Shown here: positions 23,543-31,586 of the stretch, piece by piece
How positions within the stretch are numbered: the first letter of the stretch is position 1
How the letters are laid out: each line of letters opens with the position of its first letter
Assembly: GCA_010672165.1 (NCBI GenBank)
Contig: JAAHHN010000028.1
Span: forward strand, 1 to 45,137
Direction: 5' to 3'
Source of the DNA: Spirulina sp. SIO3F2
GTDB lineage: Bacteria; Cyanobacteriota; Cyanobacteriia; Cyanobacteriales; Spirulinaceae
Length of the DNA stretch: 45,137 nucleotides
Notes under the pieces: model-generated
What the model was told of the DNA's origin: nothing
What the model saw: the letters and a program-made list of their open reading frames with translations, nothing else
The model's database searches: none
Program-made: the position numbers and the translations under genes

Positions 23543-25153
23543 ATGCCTGACTCGTCTCCCTCTGAAGACCAAATTCGAGCAACGCCACGGCCTGAACCCC
23601 GGCGTCGACTCAGCCTGAAAGCCACATTGACTGGTGTTGTTCTGATGACAGTCACGGTTACAGCGGCTCTGGTTCATTTTCCGTGGCTCTGGACATCCAA
23701 AAAGAATGTCGATAGTCTCGCGGCTCAGCTCAATGAAGAGATCATGCGTGGCACAAGTCAAGAGGTTGAGAAAATTTTTGATAATGTACTTTCAGCAAAG
23801 CATCTTATTGCTGACTTATTTGATCAACAGTTAATTGATCCCTACAACCCTGAACAACAAGCAAACTTGTATCTGAGCTTGCTCCGCGCTAACAACAATT
23901 TCACTTGGGTGCAGCTTGGCTATGCCAATGGCGACTATTTGGGGGTACAGCGCCGTATTGATGGTTTGTTTAATGTGATCCGCCGCCAATGGGATGACCC
24001 ACTCGGCCGACTTGCCGAACCCGGTACCCCCTTAGCTCAGAAACAAGCAGAACGGGCAGTATATGTCGAAGAATATTTAAATACTGGCCATTGGGAAGAA
24101 GCGCTGACGCCTGCCACCAAGACTATTGATACCTATCGGCATGAAGGCTCCGATTGGGAAAAAGTGGGGGAACGTCAAATTGCCGAAGTTTACTATTCAC
24201 CCGTACGACCGTTCTATGAAGTTGCGGCGGATCGCCCAGGCGAAGACGCGTGGACCGACCTCCATGTGTTTGTAACGGGTAAAGCAGTGGGTATTGAGGC
24301 GAGCATTACTTACGATGCCAAACCCATTCAAGGCCCCTTCCTGGGGGTGATCAGTATTGCCTTCGAACTGCGTCAAATTTCTGACTATCTTGCCCATCTT
24401 GATTTAGCCGAGACCGGTGCTGTTTTCATTATTAATGAGCAAGCCCAACTTATTGCCTTTAGCAATCCTGAGAAACTGGCAGAAACTTTTGTGGGTGAGG
24501 AGAAACCCCAGTTAAAGCGTCTCGATGAAATTGATGCCTACAGCTTAGGCGTCGCCCATCGTAGCTTAACGGAGCAAAAGGTTCAGCTTGATCAGATCAA
24601 CAATTTACAGGAGTTTATCTATCATGACCCTGAGAGCGGGCAAGATTACTATGTGGCCCTCAAACCCCTTGACCGCTTTGGTTGGCTGGTCGGAACAGTA
24701 ACGCCCAAAGCGATCTTTTTAACAGATATTAATCGTAATAAACAAATTCTGCTGGGGCTTGTCTTTTTTCTCGTCGCGGTCGGATCAGTAGGAGCTGTGG
24801 TGCTGAGCGATCGCGCCATCGCTCGCCCGATTCTCATGATTACCGATGCAGCAGCAGCAATTGAAGCGGGCGAATTTGCCACCGAAAGCCTCGATCGCCC
24901 TGCCCGACGCACGGATGAACTGGGGAAACTCGCCCGAGTCTTTCAAGATATGGCCCGTCAAATCCATGTTCGAGAGCAACGCCTCAAACGCCAAGTCCAG
25001 GAACTGAGGATCGAAATTGACGACACCAAGCGCAAAAAGGCAGTGCGAGAAATTGCCGAAACTGATTTTTTCCTAGACCTACAATCCAAAGCTCAGGACA
25101 TCCGCCAGCGCCGTCGACGTAAGTCGTCTTCGAAGGATGCTCCCAACGCATAG
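23543..25153 (+). CDS. dCache-HAMP sensor protein without an output domain
   Basis: The 536-residue protein has a cytosolic N-terminus, a membrane helix (about 27-50), an extracytoplasmic sensory region (about 55-395) of dCache type with FTWVQLGYANGDYLGVQRRI and GVISIAFELRQISDYL, and a second helix ILLGLVFFLVAVGSVGAVVL (about 400-420). A HAMP domain follows (ARPILMITDAAAAIEAGEFA). It then ends in a coiled coil with TKRKKAVREIAETDFFLDLQ and an Arg-rich tail. No kinase, cyclase, GGDEF or methyl-accepting domain follows, so it must signal through a partner. ATG 23543 is supported by the signal-anchor layout. Confidence 0.8.
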   Translation: MPDSSPSEDQIRATPRPEPRRRLSLKATLTGVVLMTVTVTAALVHFPWLWTSKKNVDSLAAQLNEEIMRGTSQEVEKIFDNVLSAKHLIADLFDQQLIDPYNPEQQANLYLSLLRANNNFTWVQLGYANGDYLGVQRRIDGLFNVIRRQWDDPLGRLAEPGTPLAQKQAERAVYVEEYLNTGHWEEALTPATKTIDTYRHEGSDWEKVGERQIAEVYYSPVRPFYEVAADRPGEDAWTDLHVFVTGKAVGIEASITYDAKPIQGPFLGVISIAFELRQISDYLAHLDLAETGAVFIINEQAQLIAFSNPEKLAETFVGEEKPQLKRLDEIDAYSLGVAHRSLTEQKVQLDQINNLQEFIYHDPESGQDYYVALKPLDRFGWLVGTVTPKAIFLTDINRNKQILLGLVFFLVAVGSVGAVVLSDRAIARPILMITDAAAAIEAGEFATESLDRPARRTDELGKLARVFQDMARQIHVREQRLKRQVQELRIEIDDTKRKKAVREIAETDFFLDLQSKAQDIRQRRRRKSSSKDAPNA

Positions 25154-25181
25154 CGGCTCTTTGAGGACTGCACAGCTAGAG

Positions 25182-26711
25182 CTAAACACCCAAATCCACT
25201 GCAACTCGGTGAGCACAAGCAAAACCAGAAAACGCCACCGCATTGAGACCTTGGCCGGGAAAGGTGCTATCCCCCACACAATATAAGCCGGGAATTGCAG
25301 TGCGATTGAAGGGCATCCCCAACAAACCCCAGAGTTTGCGTTGGGGGATGGGACCATAAGTACCATCTTCCCGACCTAAAAACCGCCGATGGGTACGGGC
25401 TGTGCCCACTTCTTGATAGTCGATCGCCGCGTTTAAACCAGGGAAAATGGCTTCAAGGCGATCGCACAATCGAGCCGCTGCTGCTTCTTTCTTGCTTTGA
25501 TATTCACTGGGCGTCAGGTTTTGCCAATCCTCGATCCAACTGGGGGTAAAGGTATGAATAATATGATGTCCAGCAGGAGCTAGACTGGGATCAAGGAGCG
25601 TAGGAATTGAGACAAAAATCGTACCTTCCGGCTGGGTCATATCCGCCCAGTCTTCGAGCACAATATGATGACATTCTGTACCCGCAGGCAAGAGATCGGC
25701 CTGAACGCCCAGGTGCAAACTCAAAAAACTGGGCGACTTCTGATAGCGCTGTCGCCAGCTTTTTTCGCTCCCAGGCAGTTTCTCTGAAGGCAGGAGTTTA
25801 TCGAACGTATCCCACCGAGTGGCATTAGAGACCACCCGTCGCGCCCGATATTCAGCACCATTGGCCAGGCGAACACCAACGGCGCGATCGCCCTCAAGCA
25901 AAATCTGCGTCACCCGTGCTTTGTAAACAATCTCGCCCCCAGCAGCCACCAGCCCATCTGCTAGCTTTTGGGCGATCTGTCCCACACCACCCTTGGGGTA
26001 GTTGATGCCGCCATAATGGCGATCGCTAAACACCATTCCCGCATTAATCATCGGGGTTTGATCGGCAGGAACCACTGACCAGCAGTAGCATTCCATATCA
26101 ATGAATTTCAGGAGTTCCGGGTCTTTGATGTAGCGTCGGGCGATATCTCCTGCGTTTTGGGGCAAATATTTCACCAAGCCCAGACAGGCTAGAGGATGTT
26201 GGAAAAAGACCCGGAACAAATAGCCCAATTCTTCTAGCGACAGCAACTCCATCACATTGAGGCAGTTAAACACCTGCCAGCACTCGTCATAGAACTTGCG
26301 AATTCCCTCTCGTTCATGGGGAAAGCGATCGCCCAGTTCCTGCAAAAATGCCTCATAATCCCGATGGACTTTCAACTCCAAGTCATTGGGCAAGTGGTAA
26401 TGGATCTGACACGGATCAGCAAACGTTTCAATCTTTTGCCCCACGGCAGCCAGCGCCCGCGTCAGCAGGTTCGTCGTACCCTCTGTGCCAAAGCCGAAAA
26501 TCATCGATGCGCCCACATCAAAGCGATAGCCCTGGCGCTCAAAATAGCCCGCACTGCCCCCCGGAATCAAGTAGCGCTCTAGCACCAGCACTTTTGCCCC
26601 TTTGGCAGCCAGTTGGGTTGCCGTTACCAAACCCCCGATGCCGGAGCCAATCACAATGACATCGTATTCTTGGGTGGCAGGAGCTGGAGTCTGGATTTGA
26701 GTCGCGGTCAT
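25182..26711 (-). CDS. crtH: Prolycopene (carotenoid) isomerase CrtH
   Basis: This 509-residue FAD-dependent protein has the dinucleotide motif [19 protein letters not shown], a second glycine stretch [20 protein letters not shown] and the CRTISO hallmarks [18 protein letters not shown] and [19 protein letters not shown]. It ends with the usual FAD-contact block [20 protein letters not shown]. CrtH isomerises 7,9,9',7'-tetra-cis-lycopene to all-trans-lycopene after phytoene and zeta-carotene desaturation and depends on reduced FAD at the membrane. The length is normal for the family. The gene is convergent with the HAMP sensor (28 bp apart) and divergent from the macro-domain gene. Confidence 0.95.
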   Translation of the reverse strand: MTATQIQTPAPATQEYDVIVIGSGIGGLVTATQLAAKGAKVLVLERYLIPGGSAGYFERQGYRFDVGASMIFGFGTEGTTNLLTRALAAVGQKIETFADPCQIHYHLPNDLELKVHRDYEAFLQELGDRFPHEREGIRKFYDECWQVFNCLNVMELLSLEELGYLFRVFFQHPLACLGLVKYLPQNAGDIARRYIKDPELLKFIDMECYCWSVVPADQTPMINAGMVFSDRHYGGINYPKGGVGQIAQKLADGLVAAGGEIVYKARVTQILLEGDRAVGVRLANGAEYRARRVVSNATRWDTFDKLLPSEKLPGSEKSWRQRYQKSPSFLSLHLGVQADLLPAGTECHHIVLEDWADMTQPEGTIFVSIPTLLDPSLAPAGHHIIHTFTPSWIEDWQNLTPSEYQSKKEAAAARLCDRLEAIFPGLNAAIDYQEVGTARTHRRFLGREDGTYGPIPQRKLWGLLGMPFNRTAIPGLYCVGDSTFPGQGLNAVAFSGFACAHRVAVDLGV

Positions 26712-26825
26712 GGGCTAGCAGTCTAATCAGGCGGAAACTACGGTTTCTTAGTTTACGTGTTGGCCTTAAGGTCGCGTTACTAACTTGGCTAAAATAGTTC
26801 TAATGGACTCAAAAAATTTCAGGAT

Positions 26826-27281
26826 ATGGTCATTATTCACCAGGGAGACCTTCTCCAAGCCCCAGCCGAAGCATTGGTGAACCCAGTCAATTGCGTAGGT
26901 GTTATGGGTAAGGGTCTCGCATTGCAGTTCAAGCGCCAATTTCCTGATAATTTCCAAAAGTACAAACAAGCTTGTGCTGAACAGATGGTACAGCCAGGGA
27001 AGATGTTGACGATATCCCTACCTAATGACAGGCATCCTCACTACATCATCAATTTCCCGACCAAGCGCCACTGGCGCTCCAAATCTCGGCTAGAAGATAT
27101 TCAAACAGGTTTGGCGGACTTGATTGCAACTGTGGAGCGATTGAAAATCCAATCGATCGCCATTCCACCATTGGGTTGCGGGCTGGGAGGTTTGTCTTGG
27201 GCAATCGTGAAACCGCTAGTTGTTGATGCATTTGCCGCAGTTCCTGAAGTACAAGTGCTGCTATTTGACCCCGTAATTTAA
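26826..27281 (+). CDS. Macro-domain protein (DarG-like, standalone)
   Basis: The 151-residue protein begins IIHQGDLLQAPAEALVNPVN followed by CVGVMGKGLALQFKRQFPD, the ADP-ribose-binding pattern of macro domains, and ends with IPPLGCGLGGLSW. Its closest group by eye is the N-terminal domain of DarG, which removes ADP-ribose from DNA and counters the toxin DarT. Full DarG has a C-terminal domain of about 200 residues that is missing here, and no DarT gene is adjacent. It may hydrolyse ADP-ribosylated DNA or other ADP-ribose derivatives. It precedes a PD-(D/E)XK-like gene by 109 bp. Confidence 0.85.
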   Translation: MVIIHQGDLLQAPAEALVNPVNCVGVMGKGLALQFKRQFPDNFQKYKQACAEQMVQPGKMLTISLPNDRHPHYIINFPTKRHWRSKSRLEDIQTGLADLIATVERLKIQSIAIPPLGCGLGGLSWAIVKPLVVDAFAAVPEVQVLLFDPVI

Positions 27282-27390
27282 CCTGTTCATTACCTAGAGC
27301 ACTGAGTTTGCCCGCTAACTTCAGCAGCCTATCATCTTTGACTGAATGTTTGATACGGTATGCTGATTCCATAGCGCTCTAAAACCGTCT

Positions 27391-27987
27391 ATGTCATATA
27401 GTCAATTTACGCTGGATCAAGTCAAGGCGAAATTTGAGCTAACTATTCAAGAGGATCGACCTTTATTTACTGAGCCGCCTCAAGTTCAGCCCTCTCAACT
27501 CTTGCAACAGTTGCTTCAAGACTATTTGCCCCTTGCACTAGCAATGAATAGTGAAAAAGCGCGATCGGAATTTATTATCGCGCCGATACTTGCGGATGTA
27601 CGCCACCATGTAACTCAACCGATTTCGCTCTTTTCAGGGAAAGAATTCAATGTTGATGCTGAAAAAAATCTCACAGGATTTTGTGATTTTCTTCTGAGTA
27701 AATCCAAAGAACAGCTTTTTATTGAAGCCCCAGTGGCCATTATTGTGGAAGCTAAAAATGAAAATATTATTGGAGGCTTAGGTCAATGCGCCGCAGCGAT
27801 GATTGCAGCTCAGATCTTTAATCAGAATTATGGGCAAGTTGTACCCGAGATTTATGGTGGGGTGACCACAGGCAATGTGTGGCGTTTTCTACGGTTGATT
27901 GACCACACCCTTGAGATTGATAGCGATGAGTATTACATCAAGGAACTCCCAAAAATTCTCGGGATTCTGACCCTGTCTTTCACTTAA
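27391..27987 (+). CDS. PD-(D/E)XK-like protein
   Basis: The 198-residue protein has a helical N-terminus, then LTGFCDFLLS (Asp about residue 97) and APVAIIVEAKNENI (Glu and Lys about residues 119-121), followed by a helix LGQCAAAMIAAQIFNQ and a terminal strand pair. The D...ExK order is the PD-(D/E)XK nuclease pattern, the same logic as in the protein at 796. Function unknown; proteins like this are often seen as isolated cyanobacterial hypotheticals. It ends 12 bp before the convergent mutL stop. The ATG at 27391 is the only reasonable start. Confidence 0.65.
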   Translation: MSYSQFTLDQVKAKFELTIQEDRPLFTEPPQVQPSQLLQQLLQDYLPLALAMNSEKARSEFIIAPILADVRHHVTQPISLFSGKEFNVDAEKNLTGFCDFLLSKSKEQLFIEAPVAIIVEAKNENIIGGLGQCAAAMIAAQIFNQNYGQVVPEIYGGVTTGNVWRFLRLIDHTLEIDSDEYYIKELPKILGILTLSFT

Positions 27988-27999
27988 AAAGCATTCTGG

Positions 28000-29670
28000 T
28001 CAAATTCCATGACTCTTACCAATGACCCAATGGCGGCGAAAGAACTTCGAGAGTGAGGATTCATCCAGCGCCAGATAGATTGGTCGGCCATGGGGACAGG
28101 TACGCGGGTTGCGTGTCGCCTGCCACTGCTCGATGAGTGTCTGCATTTCAGAGAGCGTCAGCGTTTTGCCATTGCGGATCGCACTGCGGCAAGCCGTGGC
28201 AACCTGAGCCGTTTGCAAATCACCACCTTGACTGAGTTCCAAGATAGCGTCAGCCTGATCCTCTCGCTCGGCGAGTAACCCCGGTAAGCTCCGCACCGCC
28301 CACATCTGTTCCCCAAACGGGTCAATATCCAGACCAATCCGTTGGAGCTGCTCCACCTGCCGATCGCGCAGCCCACTTACAATCACAGGCTGCTCTAAGG
28401 CGATTGGCTCCCAAGCCGCTTGCAACTGCTCAAACAGCACCCGCTCATGGGCAATATGCTGCTCAATCAGCCACAGCCCATTGGGGTGCTCAGTGACAAT
28501 ATACATCTGGTTCACTTGAGCAACCGCTTTGAGGGGCATCAAGCCAATCTCGCTTTTGGGCGCATCTGTCGGCGCAACTGTGCGATCGAGGCGGTAGGTT
28601 CCGCCTGGTTCAGCAGCCTTGAGCAACTGGGTTAGGCGTTGGTTCTGGGCGGCAGTGGGTTCGCTGGGGTTGAGGTTTAGGACTTGGGCGATCGCCTCAC
28701 TCACGGCCTGCCGCCAAAAGTCCAGGTTGTGCAAATAAATTTCCGTCTTGGCAGGATGGCGGTTCCAGTCGATCTGCTCCGGGGGTAGGTGCAAATGCAA
28801 GAACGCGACGGGATGACGATGGCGGGGCAGGGTGCGAGCCATCCCAGCCAGGATGGTTTGTTCGAGTTGGGGTGATCGCACATATCTGCCGTTAACGGCC
28901 ACTTTGAGCCAGTCGGGTTTATGACGATGGTAGCGATCGGGCAGCCCAAGCACCAGTTGAATTTGTGAATCGGGGTATTCACTCACCTCATGCTCAACAT
29001 AGCCCAAATCGCTGGGCTGCACCCGCCGCAAAAACTGAGGCAAAATGTCTTGGGCGGTTTGACCTGCCAGGATTTGCAGCCAAGACTTATGCTCGATTTC
29101 CACTGACCAATTCACCTGAGGATGGCAGAGGGCGAGGTGTTGGATAATGTCTTGGATTTCTTGGAGCTGTTGTTTGGCTGCGGGGAGACCCTGACGACGT
29201 ACAGGAACGTTACCAAATAATTCTGAGACGGTGATAATGGTGCCAGGGGCGATCGCCACAGTTTCTTGGTGCTGGACATGGCCAAGGCGATCGTAGGTCA
29301 TCTGCCAACCGGCTTGGGGGGACTCGGCGGGACGGCTGCGAATCGCCAGTTCGGCCAGTTGCGCGATGCTATGGAGCGCCTCCCCTCGGAAGCCTAAGCT
29401 GGTGATCCGCCACAAGTCTTCTGAGGTGTGGATTTTGCTGGTGCTGTGGGGCAGGGCGCAATGTTGCAAGTCTGCCAGGGTCATGCCGTGGCCGTCATCG
29501 GCGATCTGCACCTGCCATCGCTCTAGGGAGATTTGTAGGCTCAAGCGACTGGCCTGGGCGTCGATCGCGTTTTCGGCTAGCTCTCGCACCACGGCGGCAA
29601 AAGAGTCGATTACTTCGCCCGCAGCAATGATGTTGATGACCTCTTGGGGCAGCGGTTGGATTTTCGGCAT
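28000..29670 (-). CDS. mutL: DNA mismatch repair protein MutL
   Basis: The 556-residue protein has GHKL ATPase motifs near the start: VRELAENAIDA, IADDGHGMTLADL and TSLGFRGEALHSIAQLAEL. The C-terminal domain contains IEQHIAHERVLFEQL and CPHGRPIYLAL. In endonuclease-type MutL the metal site is D-Q-H-A-x2-E-x4-E; here the first residue is Glu and the Ala is Ile. The C-P-H-G-R-P zinc site is intact. The protein is about 60 residues shorter than the E. coli form. It links mismatch detection by MutS to strand incision. Stop codons of the flanking + strand gene lie 12 bp away. Confidence 0.95.
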   Translation of the reverse strand: MPKIQPLPQEVINIIAAGEVIDSFAAVVRELAENAIDAQASRLSLQISLERWQVQIADDGHGMTLADLQHCALPHSTSKIHTSEDLWRITSLGFRGEALHSIAQLAELAIRSRPAESPQAGWQMTYDRLGHVQHQETVAIAPGTIITVSELFGNVPVRRQGLPAAKQQLQEIQDIIQHLALCHPQVNWSVEIEHKSWLQILAGQTAQDILPQFLRRVQPSDLGYVEHEVSEYPDSQIQLVLGLPDRYHRHKPDWLKVAVNGRYVRSPQLEQTILAGMARTLPRHRHPVAFLHLHLPPEQIDWNRHPAKTEIYLHNLDFWRQAVSEAIAQVLNLNPSEPTAAQNQRLTQLLKAAEPGGTYRLDRTVAPTDAPKSEIGLMPLKAVAQVNQMYIVTEHPNGLWLIEQHIAHERVLFEQLQAAWEPIALEQPVIVSGLRDRQVEQLQRIGLDIDPFGEQMWAVRSLPGLLAEREDQADAILELSQGGDLQTAQVATACRSAIRNGKTLTLSEMQTLIEQWQATRNPRTCPHGRPIYLALDESSLSKFFRRHWVIGKSHGI

Positions 29671-29745
29671 ATTGTTCTCCCCATAAGTTCTAACCCCAAT
29701 GCATCACCTTAATTCTGAGAGGAGGGCGATCACTATCTAACGACC

Positions 29746-30645
29746 TCAGCTCGATTCTGCTGCTATTTCTGTGATCAACCGACGCAAATGATCCGGGTCA
29801 GCTCGATAAACCGTATTGCAAAAATGACAGGTCGCCTCCGCCCCTCCATCAGTCTCGATCATATCTTGCAGCTCAGTCGCGCCCACCATCTTGAGCGCTC
29901 CCAACATCCGCTCCATTGTGCAGCCGCAATGATACCGAATCATCTGCACTTCCGGCAGAATATTTAAGCCCAAATCGCCCAGCAGATTATGGAGCATTTC
30001 CGGTAAGGTTGCCCCTTGTTGTAATAGAGGCGTAAAACCGGTGAGGGCAGAGACCCGTGATTCGAGCAACTCGACTAACTTGGGTTCTTCAGCAGCCTTG
30101 GGCAAAATTTGCAACAGCAGACCGCCCGAAGCCGTAACCCCTTCTGCACCAACGAAAACACCCACCAAGAGCGCTGAAGGGGTTTGCTCGGAATTAAGCA
30201 GATAACTCGCCACATCATCCCCCACTTCGCCCGAAACCAACTCCACCGTGCTCGAATAGGGAAACCCATAGCCCAAATCTCGAATCACGTAGAGATAACC
30301 ATTACGCCCGATCGCGCCCCCCACATCCAACTTGCCTTTAGCATTAGGCGGCAACTCCACCTTCGGGTTTTTCACATAACCCCGTACTGTCCCATCAAGA
30401 CGGGCATCCACAATCAATCCGCCCAAGGGGCCATCCCCTTGAATACGCAGGTTCACCCGCGACCCCTCCCGCTTCATGCTAGAGACCAAGATCAAACCTG
30501 ACGACATCGCTCGCCCCAATGCTGCACTGGCAACATAGGACAAACCGTGGAGTTGACGCGCCTGCTCCACCGCTCGGGTGGTAATCACCCCCACTGCCCG
30601 AATCCCATGATCAGCGGCGGTGGCTCGGATGAGTTGATCTGCCAT
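29746..30645 (-). CDS. hslO: Hsp33 redox-regulated chaperone
   Basis: The 299-residue protein has the Hsp33 body (QLIRATAADHGIRAVGVITT at the N-terminus, YLLNSEQTPSALLVGVFVGA in the middle) and a C-terminal zinc and redox switch: RYHCGCTMERML with two Cys near residues 237-239, and ATCHFCNTVY with two near 269-272. Oxidation releases zinc, unfolds the linker and activates the holdase, protecting proteins during oxidative stress. All four Cys are present. The gene is monocistronic, with mutL 75 bp downstream. Confidence 0.95.
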   Translation of the reverse strand: MADQLIRATAADHGIRAVGVITTRAVEQARQLHGLSYVASAALGRAMSSGLILVSSMKREGSRVNLRIQGDGPLGGLIVDARLDGTVRGYVKNPKVELPPNAKGKLDVGGAIGRNGYLYVIRDLGYGFPYSSTVELVSGEVGDDVASYLLNSEQTPSALLVGVFVGAEGVTASGGLLLQILPKAAEEPKLVELLESRVSALTGFTPLLQQGATLPEMLHNLLGDLGLNILPEVQMIRYHCGCTMERMLGALKMVGATELQDMIETDGGAEATCHFCNTVYRADPDHLRRLITEIAAESS

Positions 30646-30800
30646 GAATACTTTGTCGTGAACTCAAGATGATGTTGTGCTGGGCTTACTGTATCGAATT
30701 GCGGGAAAACAGGATAGTCAGGGGGCGATCGCAACTGGAGAAAAATGCTTTAGACTGGGGCTGCAACGCTGTCAACCGCAAGACGACGGAAGAAGAAACA

Positions 30801-31541
30801 ATGGCTCAGACAAGAAAACGTTGGCTTGGGGCGATCGCAAACACTCTGTTGCTCGGCATGCTGCCGACAGCAGCAATAGCAGAAGAACTCCGCTTAACGG
30901 GTTTATCGATTTTTTCGGATAATGGTGCAGGGGGGTTTAGTGGCCAGGCTCAGTGGGATACGGTTGTTGGCAACAAGTTTTGGGATTTATGGGTTGCCCC
31001 AGGCGGACTGGAAGGCGACTTCCTCACGCTCCAACCAGATTTTGACTACCAATTATCCCCTGGTCAACACACCTTTGGCTTATTTGCGGATGCGTTGCCA
31101 AGCTTCAACGCGATATCCCGCTTTGGGCTCAATCTATTTTTTGACCACAATCCTCAAAGTCCAGGGATCTCAGCGGTGACTGAGCGGATCTACGGTGCAA
31201 CCGCCCCCCGCCGCACCTTTTTTCCCGCCGCTTCCAATATCAGTAATCTGGAGAGTCAAACTGTGCTGGGGGCAGGCACAGTGGTTTATCAGCCGGACAA
31301 TTTTGAAGTTACATTGACTGATTTTGAATGGTTTAGCCCTGAAGCCGAGGAGCGCGATCGTGTTTTTGCCTACGGGATTCAGCCCAATGGTCAGCCCGAT
31401 ATGTTTGGTTTTTTTACGCTTAATGTGGTCAGTACTGCGGTTGCAGACGCGGATACTACCGACGTACCGGAACCGGGTGTAATTTTGGCGATGTTGGGCG
31501 TCGGTGGGCTGTTAGGGAGTTTGAAGCGGCGTAAACTCTGA
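30801..31541 (+). CDS. PEP-CTERM sorting-domain protein
   Basis: The frame opens at 30669, but ATG 30801 (MAQTRKRWLGAIANTLLL) follows GGAAGAAG and starts a typical signal peptide with cleavage near AIAEE. The product is 246 residues. The mature part is a beta-rich secreted domain. The C-terminus VPEPGVILAMLGVGGLLGSL and KRRK is a PEP-CTERM signal: PEP motif, membrane helix, basic tail. Such proteins are processed by exosortase and go to the cell surface or extracellular matrix. No exosortase is in the window. The individual role is unknown. Confidence 0.8.
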   Translation: MAQTRKRWLGAIANTLLLGMLPTAAIAEELRLTGLSIFSDNGAGGFSGQAQWDTVVGNKFWDLWVAPGGLEGDFLTLQPDFDYQLSPGQHTFGLFADALPSFNAISRFGLNLFFDHNPQSPGISAVTERIYGATAPRRTFFPAASNISNLESQTVLGAGTVVYQPDNFEVTLTDFEWFSPEAEERDRVFAYGIQPNGQPDMFGFFTLNVVSTAVADADTTDVPEPGVILAMLGVGGLLGSLKRRKL

Positions 31542-31586
31542 AACATGCTACTGTCATTTCTCATCCTGCTTCGCGCAGGCACAGCT

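Noticed and set aside
27049-27372. 107-codon minus-strand frame with protein-like start MESAYRIKHSVKDDRLLKLA
   Set aside because: Most of it is antisense to the well-supported macro-domain gene; no ribosome site or family match.
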